Shown here: positions 51,242 through 63,651 of the stretch, one piece after another
How the letters are laid out: each line of letters starts with the position of its first letter
How positions within the stretch are numbered: position 1 is the stretch's first letter
Source: Zeugodacus cucurbitae
Lineage: Eukaryota; Arthropoda; Insecta; Diptera; Tephritidae
NCBI RefSeq assembly: GCF_028554725.1
Contig: NC_071670.1
Span: 30,188,001 to 30,252,000 of the forward strand
Direction: 5' to 3'
DNA length: 64,000 bases
Position numbers and translations under genes: made by a program
The notes under the pieces: generated by a model
What the model saw: only the letters and a program-made list of their open reading frames with translations
What the model was told of the DNA's origin: nothing
The model's database searches: none

Positions 51242-53812
51242 GTTTTTGATTTTTCAGTAATTAAACAGTTAAACATATTTCTAAAAGAATCCGCAATATC
51301 TCCGCTATCTTTGTTATCTTCTCGTCTAATTGTATTATTAAACAAAGCTACCTACCTCCCAGATGGAGTGTTTCCATGAAACCAATCGACATAAAAATGA
51401 GATGACTCGGTGAGTTACCATATGTTTCTACTGTATTTATCTATTTTGAAACACTGTTCTTTAGATAATCATAATATTGCTTAGGTAAGTAAATAAAATT
51501 CAGTTGGCTCGTAACTAATTCTAAGTTTTTTCGAGAGTTAATACTATATATATTAATTATATTTTTTTGTTTCTGTTGCTAGTTTTACTTACTCTTCGAC
51601 CACATAAACTGCTTAAGCATTTATCCATTGTAGGCTTTAACACGATCTCCAAATTAACTTTCAAGGAGTTTCCTTTCCGCACGGCACGCAACTGTTTAAT
51701 TCTCTAACGAATCATAAAAACACATCCGTTCGTTTCCGACTCTAACAACAAGCTAAAACAACAGCAAACTTTTTTTTCCGATTTCACCGACTAATCCAAC
51801 AGCACACCGAGTTATAGACTACATATTTTGGTATAAATTTGTAAATTCTAGTGAATCGACACTATCTTCTTATCGATTTCTATGAAATGTGGGAAAAGCA
51901 ATGCGTCTAACTTAGTGCTCAGTGTTTAGTTTAACAGTTAAATTGTTATTGTAATCGCGCATACTCCACGCTATCGCAAAACCATAAATACAGTTCCTTA
52001 TCTCATGTAAAACAAGCCAAAAGAGCGGTGTTAACAAAACATAGACGAAGTTTGATTTTAAAAATAAGTTCTGCCGAATGTTACCACTGTTTTGAAGTGA
52101 AAATATTAAATTTATTTTAATGATTTATCATTCTCGATATCTTTGCGACGCACAAATGGTTCTGAGAACTAAGAACAATGCTCCAAATTTATTGTTTAGA
52201 GTAAAACAACAGTGAGTGTATTTATCGTGAGAGTATATGTTATGCGAAGGTACAAAATTCAAAATATTGAACACTCGTGCAGAAATTGGATTGCAATACG
52301 AAAATACCAGATGGCATTTAAAGTTGTAATACTCGTATTTATGAAAACCACCGACGCACGACATCACTCACAGACACTTTTGCCAACTGAATGCCATCTA
52401 ACAAAACTTCAACACAAAAATACCGTTCGCTCAATCGGTACACCGATAAAGCCGCGTGCATTGGTTCTCCCGCACTGTCACAATCAGAGAACTTAGCGCC
52501 ATATCTACTGATTGCAAATGAGCTTATCAGGAAGATAAAGAATAGTGAGCGCGTCGGAAAAAAAACTATTTGCGATTTCTACTGAAAAAAATTTAATTAT
52601 TTTGTAGTCTTCTAACATTGGCAAAGTACAAGTGTACTAGAAAGGACAGAGCAAATATATGAATCCTCAAAAAAGGAAGCGCGCGGTCCAAATGAGAACA
52701 TGTATAAAATTATATCTTTACACCAATGTTTAATTATTCGTAAACATTTAATCAATGGAAAAGATACTCTCAAACGCTGGCACAGTTTTGCACTAATCAG
52801 CTTTAAGGTATATCCTGAGGGAAACGTGGAAGCAATATAGATGTGGTAATTTGACTGCCAAGAGTTCTTATTGTTATTGTGTTGCTAGTGGGAGGAGAGA
52901 GGCATTTTCTGATTCTAACATGATTCATTTAATAAGTAGAACATAAATTGAACATTAGTATCACCTTCCCGTTGCTGTTATATATCTAACTATACTCATA
53001 TATTCTTTCGAGTTAATCTATCCCAACTAATTGACAGCGCACGGACTCCTAAGTACGGCATTAAATGATTAACTGAAGGAAGAGCTTTTACAACTTAAAT
53101 AAAGAATGTTATAATCAAGTGTTAGACGTAAACATTTCTGAAGTTTTAAGACTTATTTCTTTTTTTAAGACTTATTTCTAAACATCTTAGGAAATCTCAA
53201 TTTGTTTAATATTAAAAATATTGTAGCTTCTATGGTAACAAAAGTTTCTTTACGATTACGCTGAATAATTGAGCTTTAAATATTTTTTTATTACTAAAAT
53301 ATTAAAGCAGAGTCTAAAAGGTAAAAAAATCAATCTAAATGAAGAAACTTATCATTGATTTTGGAAAAAAGATCGTAATAAAAGTTTTTTAATTGATCAA
53401 TTAACCAATCACTTATTTGTTATTATAATACCGAGACTAACCAGCTATTGCAGGAATTTGATTCCTCAGACCATCGTTTGCAACGTAGCACTTGGTGTAT
53501 GGGTACCATTAGTATTCTGAAATTCATTACCACCCTTTTTACACCCCACCTACGCACCAATGTCAAGTTTAAATGTACACTTACTTTTTATTTGCAGACT
53601 TAATATGCGTGATAAAAATTTAATTATTTTCTTTATATAATTTGGAGTTCTTATCTCAATAGCCTAATGGAATGGAGAGAGTTTTCAAATTGAAGTACAA
53701 ACGTAGTTTATATACATATAATTAATGTTAGTTCTTCCAAACTGAGTAATAGAGTTTAAAATGGCATAGTTAGAATTAGATGGTATCGCGCTAATTAAAA
53801 TTGTTAAGGAAC
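51242..53812. other. no gene recognised; one possible short exon
   Basis: Most of the stretch is AT-rich with no known feature. On the - strand at 51628-51593 a short frame, MDKCLSSLCGRR, ends exactly at a consensus GTAAGT donor and could be a first coding exon. The evidence is weak. Confidence 0.3.
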
Positions 53813-54109
53813 AAGTAAGGAAGGGCTAAGTTCGGGTGTAACCGAACATTTTATATTCTCGCAATTTATTTATTTACCTTTATTTATATTATATAATACA
53901 CAATTTGACCCACATATTCATCATATATATTGTATAAAGTCCATTGAATGTTGGAAACTAGAATATTAGATTAGAAGCACCGAGGTCCTCGTGTTCGATA
54001 TATGGGGCCTTAAAAACCGATGGTCCGATTTCGGCGATGTTTAGAATGGGGCTGCCACACTATTGACATAGTATTTGTGCAAAGTTCTGCACCGATATCT
54101 TCACTAGTA

Positions 54110-55620
54110 TGTATGTATGTGATTGGCGTTGCAACCGTTTAGCCGGTTATAGCCGAATCGACGATAGTGCGCCACCTGTCTCTCTCCTTCGCAGTTCGGC
54201 GCCAGTTGGAGATCCCAAGTGTAACCAGGTCGCTCTCCACCTGGTCCCTCCAACGGAGTGGAGGCCTTCCCCTTCCTCGGCTTCCTCCGGCGGGTACTGC
54301 ATCGAACACTTTCAGGGCTGGAGTGTTTTCGTCCATTCGGACAACATGACCTAGCCAGCGTAGCCGCTGTCTTTTTATTCGCTGAACTATGTCAATGTCG
54401 TCGTATAACTCGTACAGCTCATCGTTCCATCGTCTGCGGTATTCGCCGTTGCCAATGTTCTGAGGACCATAAATCTTGCGCAAAATTTTCCTCTCGAAAA
54501 CTCCTAGTGTCGTCTCATCTGATGTTGACATCGTCCAAGCTTCTGCACCGTAAAGCAGGACGGGAATGATAAGCGACTTGTAGAGCTTGATTTTGGTTCG
54601 TCGAGAGAGGACTTTACTGTTCAATTGCCTACTCAGTCCAAAGTAGCACCTGTTGGCAAGAGTTATTCTGCGCTGGATTTCGAGGCTGACATTGTTCGTG
54701 TTGTTGATGCTGGTTCCCAGGTATACGAAATTATCTACGACCTCGAAGTTATGACTGTCAACAGTGACGTGGGAGCCAAGACGCGAATGCGCCGACTGTT
54801 TGTTTGATGACAGGAGATATTTCGTCTTGTCCTCATTCACCTCCAGACCCATTCGCTTCGCCTCCTTATCCATGCGGGAAAAAGCAGAACAAACGGCGCG
54901 GTTGTTGCTTCCGATGATATCAATATCATCGGCGTACGCCAGGAGCTGTACACTCTTGTAGAAGATTGTACCTTCTCGGTTTAGCTCTGCAGCTCTTATA
55001 ATTTTTTCCAGCATCAGGTTAAAGAAGTCGCACGATAGTGAGTCACCTTGTCTGAAACCTCGTTTGGTATCGAACGGCTCGGAGAGGTCCTTCCCAATCA
55101 TGACGGAGCTTTTGGTGTTGCTCAACGTCAATTTACACAGCCGTATTAGTTTTGCGGGGATACCAAATTCAGACATCGCGGCGTAAAGGCAACTCCTTTT
55201 CGTGCTGTCGAAAGCAGCTTTAAAATCGACAAAAAGGTGGTGTGTGTCGATCCTCTTTTCTCGGGTCTTTTCCAAGATTTGGCGCATGGTGAATATCTGG
55301 TCAGTTGTCGATTTTCCAGGTCTAAAGCCACACTGATAAGGTCCAATCAGTTTGTTGACGGTGGGCTTTAGTCTTTCACACAATACGCTCGATAGAACCT
55401 TGTATGCGATATTTAGGAGGCTGATCCCACGGTAATTGGCGCAGATTGTGGGATCTCCCTTTTTATGGATTGGGCAGAGCACACTGAGATTCCAATCGTC
55501 AGGCATGCTTTCTTCCGACCATATTCTGCAAAGAAGCTGATGCATGCACCTTATCAGTTCTTCGCCGCCGTATTTGAATAGTTCTGCCGGTAATCTATCG
55601 GCCCCCGCTGCATTGTTGTT
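54110..55620 (-). mobile_element. 5'-truncated non-LTR retrotransposon (RTE-like)
   Basis: An insertion of 1,511 bp flanked by an 11-bp duplication, CTTCACTAGTA, at 54099-54109 and 55621-55631. The 3' end on the - strand finishes in a short CATA repeat rather than poly(A), a feature common in RTE-type LINEs. Only the reverse-transcriptase half of the coding region is present, as expected from incomplete target-primed reverse transcription. The exact duplication and uninterrupted frame mean it inserted recently. Confidence 0.88.
54139..55620 (-). pseudogene. LINE reverse transcriptase, N-terminally truncated
   Basis: A continuous frame of about 493 codons starts at the truncation point (NNNAAGADRLPAELFKYGG) and runs to a stop at 54139-54141. 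The reverse-transcriptase blocks are present in order: CPIHKKGD, NYRGISLL, GFRPGKSTTDQIF, HLFVDFKAAFDS, RGFRQGDSLS, the catalytic YADDIDIIG, and YLGTSI. The C-terminal region ends RWLGHVVRMDENTPALKVFD and GRPPLRWRDQVE, as in RTE/CR1-like LINEs. The endonuclease domain is missing, so it is not autonomous, though no inactivating mutation is seen in what remains. Confidence 0.88.
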
Positions 55621-56485
55621 CTTCACTAGTACTTACTTTATAAATTGTAAAGTAAACGATTCAGGTCGCCTTCAAAATTCTGGTATATAGGAAGTAGGCG
55701 TGGTTGTGAAGCGATTTGGCCTATTTTCACAACATATCATTGGGATGTAAGGAAACTATTACAAACCAAGTTTCATTGAAATCGGTCGAGTAGTTCCTGA
55801 GATATGGTTTTTGACCCATAAGTGGGCGACGACACGCCCATTTTCCATTTTGTAAAAAAATCTGAGTGCAGCTCTCATCTGCCATTTCTTATGTGAAATT
55901 TAATGTTTCTGACGTTTTTCGTTAATGAGTTAACCCACTTTTAGTAATTTTCAACCTAACTTTTGTATGGGAGGTGGGTGTGGTTATTATCCGATTTCTT
56001 TCATTTTTGGAATGTATTAATAAGTGGCTAAAAAAAACGACTGCAGAAAGTTTGGTTTATATAGCTTCATTGGTTTGTGAGATATGTACAAAAAACTTAG
56101 AAGGGGACGGGGCCACGCCCACTTCCTCAAAAAAATTACATCCACATAGCTTTACATTTCCATAGCTTTATTTATGGCTTAGTTATGGCTCTTTATGTGT
56201 TTTCGGTTTTCGCCATTTTGTGGGCGTGGCAGTGGTCCGATTTGGCTCATTTTCGAAAGCAACCTTCCTATGGTGCCAAGAAATAAGTGTGCCAAGTTTC
56301 ATCGGACGGACGGACGTACGGACGGACGGACAGACAGACATTCGGATTTGAACTCCACTCTTCACCCTGATCACTTTGGTATATATAACCCTATATCTAA
56401 CTTGTTTAGTTTTGGGTGTTACAAACAACCGTTATGTGAACAAAACTATAATACTCTCTTTAGCTACATTTGTTGCGAGAGTATA

Positions 56486-57244
56486 AAAATTTCCTTCAAC
56501 ACTGATTTGACAAAAACTTTAAAGTCGATTTTCTCAAAACCCAAAAAAAATTATACGCTATTGTTATATTGAGGGGACGATATCATCATATAAGCCGGAC
56601 AAAAAAGTATTGTATACCATTGAATTAAGAAGAAAATTTAGATTTTATCTATATTTTGGATTTTTTAGTAGGTATATCCTGTGAATACTAACATTTTTTT
56701 AAATCCAATTTTCGAACTTCGAATACAAATATTTCGATTTTGGCGGATCACATCGAAAATCGTAGAATACAATTTTTTTACTTATTACTCAATCTCCTAG
56801 AAAAAATTAGTTTTGTCCAATACCCAGAAAAAAAATTGATTTTGCCATATAGTATTAAGGAATCTATGCCCGATTTTCATAAAATTTTTTTGTTGATCAA
56901 CTTTGGAATCTATATATGTTATTATTACATTCGAGCGATCGAAATTCGAAAAATAGGGCATTTGAAGCTCGTGGTAAATGAGAATGCTATGGACTATAGC
57001 CAGATGTTTCGGCACCATCTAGCTATAATTTCTATCTTTCCGTCGGGATCACAGTGCTTTGAGACGAAGAGTGCAATTTATGCTTTTGATGGGATTGTGA
57101 ATAAAATAATAATAAATGACACATACAAAAAGTTAAAAAAAATTTTAGAATAGAAATTTTTAATAAGTCATACAATTTTTCAAAAAGCTGTAAAAGAGAC
57201 AGTTTGATTCATTCACTTCCCATAAATTTGTATGTACATACTTT
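56486..57244. other. repeat-derived region
   Basis: It contains at about 56700-56830 an arm related to the MITE at 45047-45422. A 137-codon open frame at 56740-57153 overlaps this repeat, resembles nothing known and is probably chance. Confidence 0.4.
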
Positions 57245-57354
57245 AAAAGAAAAGAGAGCTTTGAGTTAAGGAAGCTAAACGCCAGTGCCAATTCAAAAGT
57301 TTGAGTTATAAAGACCTTCGAGTAACAGAAGTTCGAGTTATGGAAGTTCAACTG
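57245..57354 (-). mobile_element. fragment of the 50539-50982 MITE family
   Basis: In reverse orientation it matches the left end of the MITE: the complement begins CAGTTGAACTTCCATAACTC and includes AACTTTTGAATTGGCACT. TA follows at 57355-57356. The other end is not found. Confidence 0.6.
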
Positions 57355-57356
57355 TA

Positions 57357-60300
57357 CTTGATTCCGTTATATATAATTATACACATGTATGTGTGTAAAA
57401 CAATTTCAAATTGTTTTAATTTATTACTATTTACACATTATTTGACGTACCATAAAAATAGAGATTATTCCTATATATAATACATATTATATCTACATCA
57501 GTGAACGAAAGTCTAATATCATATATTGCTTCAAACGACTGCTAGTTTTCTGTCGATTACTGTTACAAAATACCAGATCGCTGATAAACGTTAGTCAACC
57601 ATAAACGTCATAGATTGTGAAACTCGCTAATCACGATTGATATTCATGACCCTCCTATGGGTATATGGACTGCGAGCTAACATAGCGGCATTAACATATT
57701 TCCTTAGATAAATTTTATAAAAATTTAAAGCTCTTAAAAATTAAATTGGAAGTTCTTAAATAACTAAAAATAATAATAAAATTTGCGTATCGCACATTTT
57801 TCAAATAAGTAACGAGTGTACGCGGCGTATACGTAACATAAAGTACGATTTAAACGATGGCTCAGCTGTTTGCTGCTGATGCCATTCACTTACCATATTT
57901 CCCAGATTGCTTCCTTAAAGCCTCTAGTTTAAGTCAACAATTAAAGTAAGCACACTGCAGTTATTTCCTTTTTGTTGTTGTAATATGGCACAATAATAAC
58001 AAATCGGATAACACAATAATTTCTAAATTCAATTTAGTAACAATAAATGGATTCTTTGTCTTTTAAATAAAAAGCGCAATTAAATTTATGTTCCATAACT
58101 ATTTCAAGTAGAAATTTTTAGAATTTAAAATAAGCAATAATAAAACATTTCTTGTAAACATTTCGCTTGTTGCACGCTCACACACAAGAAAATTAAAAAT
58201 TACACGTCGATTGTTCCGCTCCTTGTGTCGCCATTCTTAAGCCGCCGAATCCATTGATAAACTGTCGAATATGTCAAACTAAAAACATATAGGGCCCTCG
58301 TAATGTTCGCTCGACCACACCACATGTTACTCCGTTATCAGTGTAGTCCGTTGTGTACGTACATATGTACATACATATGTATGACTCCGTTAGCTCTCAG
58401 CGTACACCTTGCTCGAGTAGCGATGAATAACGAAAATTGCTAACAAACCCCTCACTCATTTGTAGTTATTATCTGGCTTATATGTATGTATGTAAAAAAT
58501 GCAATAGTTTTATGTTTCATAATTTGTTCTTTGCAATTGGACGTCACAGCAAATAGATTCTCCGCACTCTGCACCGTTATTGGTGACAATACTCGCGATT
58601 TGCGATCGCTAAGCTGTTTGATTTCCGCTGGCCATTGCTGCAGATAAATGGCGCTTTGGCGCTCACAATCGTGTTTGTACATGTAAATAGGCAAGTACCT
58701 ACATATATACGAGTGTACGAGGGCATTTGTAGCTTTGTTGTAATTTTGATAAAGACATTTATCAATGCAACGTTGAAGCCGGTAAAATAAATTGAGGGAT
58801 TAAGTTGCAGGGAAAGTGAACGAAGCGAATTGTTGGTGTAAATATTTACATTCGTAGCGCTGTCAAAGTTTAAGTGATTGTTAACAATATTTGCTTGATA
58901 AGATTTCTTTGCATCCTCCACCGGACTGTATCCAAACAAACCATGTAAACAAATCAAATAAATTACAATGGAGAAATTAATTTAAAGTTAGACAAACAAA
59001 GAACTCTTAACAGTTCGTTTGAAGTATCCACTCAAATTCGATATCTAACGACTAGGAAATTTATGGGCCAATTTCGACCATTTTAGATAAGAGTTGCCGC
59101 ATGTTAAAGCACTATGCATACATATATGTATGCTAAATTTTGAGTTACTTAATTCATGGTAATATAGCACAATTGAATTCAAAATGGCGTGCTGTTATAG
59201 GTATAGTAAAGTAATTACCTACCTTAATGGACCACCAATCTTTTTTTTTGGTATATAATGGGTTCTTCAATAAGAGCGCTACAAAAGGAAAACATTGTTC
59301 GCTGAATAATATAAATAGTCCATTTCATTTTCAAAGATATCAAAAAATGTATTCACATAATATTTTGTGGTCTTGCCAATGAAGCTGCCATTGGAGAGCG
59401 GAACGCCAAATTTGGTTTCCTTTTTAAAAACAAACCCATCCAATGGGTGCATAATATTATTTTTTCAGCAAGTTGATCGGCTAAATACTGAATAGCCATA
59501 GTTCGTATTACACTCAACATGTGCTGGCGATATAACTAATTTTAATTCCAATATCTGAACTATATTTATTAAACTATAACCATCAAAAATTAGCAAAAAG
59601 TATGACTTTAATATAAGTTATTTGTCAATTTATTCATTGCACAATACATTTTAAATAAAAACGCAAAATTCACTCACGCACATATAATTATCAGCAACTA
59701 AGAATTTAGAAAAATCCTTATTACTCGAATATCCGCACTTGCAGAGCGATAAATTCAAACTGAGGATGATTGTGTGAATAGACGAAGAAATCAAAAGACA
59801 ATAATGGATGATTTAACAACTGGAATTCAAAATAACTGGGTGGTCCATATTACCCACCTTAACACTAGTTGTGATTATGGAATTATTGGTGATATTGTAG
59901 AAATATGTTAATATGGTATTAAGAGAAATAGGTGTGTTAATATTGAATATGGATATGGAATTTCTATTGTATTTTTAACTGTCGGGAATAACTCTTATAT
60001 GTGATGTTAATGTAGTAAATAACAGTGAAATAATAAAAAATATATATAGGATAACCTTACACAACCACAGTTACTTTTTTCTATACCAATTTTCCATTTT
60101 TAAGCAAGGGTTTATATTTTCTCGCACCAATAATATATATTTCGAAAGGCAACGTGACTTTTTCGAAAAACATGTATCAAGTCTATACACATATCTCAAT
60201 ATTCATAAACACGTTCAGAAATCAATTGTTTTCGTCATCATAATTAATAATAAATATTTAAACATAACTCTACATTTATGGTATCTAGATTAGGTTTAGG

Positions 60301-60829
60301 TATTTATTATAATTAACAACCGTTATGTACTTTGTACAGTTAAATGAGAGAGTGAAAACTCGGAAATTGTCGATAGTCGAAACGTTTTTGAAAATGAGAA
60401 ATTGATTTTCTTTTTTGCCATATTTGCACAAATAGGACAGTCAGCCTTTCTTTCGAAAGTTTGCCTCCAAAACCTTGTTTTTCAGATTATAGCATTAATC
60501 ACTACTACACTTTTCAAACTTCAAAGTATTTTCATGAACATTTCGTTCACATCGTCCGCTTAAGGTGTCCGTTAGGAGAAGTTTTATGCATAATTGGAAC
60601 TGGAGGTACAACCTATCAAAACTAATTAGAAGTGAACGAACTGTGCACAGCTTTTTTTTTAGAAAACAATAAATCAAAATTTTATCAGAGATGAATTTCG
60701 TTTAGTGAAATATTATAGTGCGAGTTGTCAAAGGTGAAGCTAACAGGAAATACGAGTTATAGAATATCTTGGCGTCATATTGATATTTACTGAAGTCATT
60801 GAGGTCGCTGATTATCTCACATGTAAATG
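57357..60829. other. AT-rich, no gene recognised
   Basis: A short frame at about 57857-57953 (MAQLFAADAIHLPYFPDC...) ends at a GTAAGC donor but has no other support. Faint family A remnants appear near 59060-59110. No convincing gene is seen. Confidence 0.4.
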
Positions 60830-61045
60830 CTGGTTCTTTGTGGTGCCAACAAAAAACACTCCTTTCTATGAGTCTTTCACAAATTCCTTGAAACGGCTAA
60901 CATCAATGGCAGCCAGTTCGCAGGGTACGCCGAAGGTATGCCTACCGAGATGCTTCAACCTGAGTTTGGCGAAAGATGGATATCGGAGGAGACAATGCAT
61001 AGATGATTCTAAGTCGCCTCCATAAGAAATCATTATAAGAAATTC
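60830..61045 (-). pseudogene. LINE C-terminal tail relic (Jockey-like)
   Basis: The - strand reads ESSMHCLLRYPSFAKLRLKH then LGRHTFGVPCELAAIDVSRF and KEFVKDS. This matches the zinc-finger-like C-terminal tail of Jockey-clade ORF2 proteins, in which a CxxC...H...C pattern is followed by LG and a terminal FIK motif. Several cysteines are already lost. It is short and dead. Confidence 0.5.
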
Positions 61046-61229
61046 ACTTTTTCCATCATGTATAAGTGATAACATACGATTTTATACAATTGGAAAAATC
61101 GCAGCACAAATATTTTCGAAAATGGCAGTGTCCTGCTAATAACTAGTAGAAATTCCCACTAATAAGGATATCCAAGCTACGTTTGAATATTTGTATGTTA
61201 AATCTGATCTACTGATCGTACTACATATA

Positions 61230-61320
61230 CAGTTGAACTTCCCTAACTCGAATAACCATAACCCACAAAAAACTTCGAGTTAGTGGGACTTCCGAGTTAC
61301 CGAAGGGAATTGGTATACAA
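61230..61320 (+). mobile_element. second fragment of the 50539-50982 MITE family
   Basis: It begins TA CAGTTGAACTTCCCTAACTC and carries internal CTTCGAGTTA-type repeats. The right end is not found. Confidence 0.5.
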
Positions 61321-61669
61321 TTTGACTTCTTCTCGTCAAACGACAAATATATTCAACCTTTTATATTTTACAATTAATATTATTTATTATCTTCCGCCGT
61401 TAAAATAGCGAGCAGTGAGTCATACAAACATGTATTTATATATTTAGATACAAACGTAAAAATAAAATGAAAAACAAAACAAAAAAGTAAAAAAGCAAAC
61501 TCTCAGCAGTTAGTGAAAAGATAACTGAAATATTGTGCAGTTGTATGTTGAATAAAATCCAAATAAGTTTTTCAACAGATAAGATAGTAATAACCATTGA
61601 AGTTGAAGTTGTTCTTGATATGAGCTTTCAGGATAACACCAATATCTTTCAATATTTCGAATCACATCA

Positions 61670-63651
61670 CTAAACGGTGGTGTAACGAGCTTTGCAGTGC
61701 ACTAAAACAGCAAGAAATATAATTGAAAATGTTTGAAATTAAATTAAATCTCCTACCTATAAATTCCGAAACAGGATCGTTATCACCTTCACCACGCATA
61801 GTGCCCGTAATCTCCTCATTTTCCACCATTGGTAAAAACAGTTGCACAAATTCTGGCGAATATGGAGGCGTTATCGTCTCAAGTACTTCAGTTACAAAGT
61901 AGCGAATGAGTGATATGTCAGTATCACCTTTAGCACAGCACTGCTTAATATATTTCACTACAGGCACTACGCAGCCGCGAGTTAATAGATTAACCATTCG
62001 GTCCAGTAACATTTTCTTCATTTCTAATTGCACCAAGATCTCTAACTCGTCCTGTTTCGATTCGAACAGCCTTATAAGTAAACGCAAAATTTGTTGATGC
62101 AATGTAGGATGCACAGCAGCAACTTCATCTAGTATGGCTAAATGAGTAGGACAACTGTCGGTAGATAGCTTAAAGTAAGACGGTTCTGTGACCGTGTTTT
62201 CGATCCAACGTATAACTCCAACACCAACCACTGGATATCTGTAAATTTGTAGTAAAATTAGCACAAAACATATTTTCTTATAAAAATTGTATTTTACTTA
62301 ATGCAATTGTAGAGCGTTTGCAACTCCGCAATCAATTCGGTGGAGCCTTTGTTTACATTACAAATTGAGTGCACTTTTTCTATTGCCTGTATTGTGCTTT
62401 TCAATTCATCTTTATTGAGCACACGGTCGGTCATTGGGCGCTTTTTTGCCGGCGTGTCAACCACTGAAGCAGCATAAGCCAACAAATGGATATATTTGGA
62501 CTTGTGTTCGGGATTAATTTTTACTCCTGCTTTGAATAAGGAATCTACAAGCAATTCAAGGAATTGGGGATTGCGTATTAAATCTATCGGTGGTGGATCT
62601 GCGGCAGAATAATTTCGAAACAATACTGTAATATCAGCAGGATTGAGTGTGTTGCGCGAAAGCATAGATGACAGAGCCTGACAGGCTTGTGGATATGCTG
62701 CAGAGCCATTGAGAGCCATAGTGATAGGAGTCACATTTTGATTACTAGAAACACAAAAATATTGACACATTATCAACATTCACTTAAATTTCGCATTTCT
62801 TGCTTTTGATTTCACTTACTTTTGTAGTGCATACTTTGTGATCTCTTGTGAAAGACGCTTCATATTGAAACCACCTTTTGACTCCTGACTTAATACCTGA
62901 ATTAACACTTGCGAGTAAACATAGGTATGCTGTCCGTGGCACACCATGCGCGCGCATTCTTGTATAGCACCTTGTATGTCTTCTGGATTGTTGAGGAACT
63001 TTGTAATGGAAGTTTTTAACACGCGCGAAAATACTTCAATTTGCTGTGCCGCAGTTGAAATTGATGTGATTTCACTTTGGAAACCTGCATCTGAGATTAA
63101 TTTTATGGTGAAGTTCAACATTAAGCAGTCGGGGTACTCCTCAGCCAAACGATATATAAGCGAACGCCATGTATGATGATCTATCATTTCCGTTAACCAA
63201 TCAGGCGTCTCCCCCTCTTCTGTGAAAATCGTATCGGCTTTTTTAGGATCAAAGGTCTTCAATATCATGTCTTTAAGATGATTTTCAACCATTGCTTGTA
63301 CATCGGTGACTTTAACTCCTGCAAGTATAAGCCATTCAGCAAGCAAATTTGCCATTTGCGCTACAGCTTTATAGTTTTCCGACAGCATTGTGATAACTTC
63401 TTCTGGTGAGCCACCCGACTGGAAATATCGCTTTAATTGCGTAAATATACCTGGCTCCATTATATAATCTGGTGTAAGAAACTTTTCGAGACATTCTTGA
63501 ATGGTTTCTTGTGGATTATCCTCGGGCATTTCCTGTAATTGCGGACATATGAATACTTGAATGGTTGAAGGCTATAGAAATAATTTACCTCGTCCTCGCC
63601 TGGTTGTTTTTGACGACCTTGCCAACCCGCGTCCTCGTACTCCATTTCCAT
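61670..63651 (-). CDS. TH1: negative elongation factor subunit NELF-C/D
   Basis: Coding exons: 63651-63589, 63532-62820, 62744-62298, 62238-61757, 61701-61670. Phases agree, giving 578 residues, close to the roughly 580-590 of the human protein. NELF holds RNA polymerase II at promoter-proximal pause sites with DSIF; C/D is a core scaffold subunit that binds NELF-A. Conserved stretches in order include DYIMEPGIF, YFQSGGSPEEVI, FDPKKADTIFTEEGETPDWL, PDCLMLNFTIKLISDAG, LNPADITVLF, LNKDELKST, TDISLIRYFVTEVLE, FVQLFLPMVENEEITGT and DPVSEFI followed by HCKA. The start is set by the acidic N-terminus MEMEYEDAGW; a second ATG two codons in is possible. The last exon has only 32 nt. A minus-strand polyadenylation hexamer candidate is at 61383-61388. 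Orthology is clear. Confidence 0.96.

Larger units (their letters stand above)
53813..56485 (-). mobile_element. Helentron-like family A, near full length, split by a LINE
   Basis: Reverse orientation. The 5' subterminal repeat reads TTGCGAGAGTATA on the + strand at 56473-56485. The 3' end at 53813-53870 has the stem-loop (TTCGGGTGTAACCGAA) and a slightly mutated subterminal repeat. A (CGGA)n/(CAGA)n core lies at about 56305-56340. Removing the LINE insertion leaves about 1.15 kb, so parts are also deleted compared with 47218-48765. Confidence 0.78.

Noticed and set aside
56195..56572. 125-codon + strand open frame
   Set aside because: Lies in the Helentron-like family A copy. The frame includes the CGGA microsatellite core and is not preserved in the copy at 47.2 kb.
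56740..57153. 137-codon + strand open frame
   Set aside because: It overlaps a repeat arm also found at 45.3 kb where the frame is not open. The composition is Ile/Lys/Tyr-rich as expected from AT-rich noise, and no motif is recognisable.
57857..57953. Possible first exon MAQLFAADAIHLP... with a GTAAGC donor
   Set aside because: The opposite strand offers an equally plausible short frame with its own donor, and no partner exon was found on either strand.
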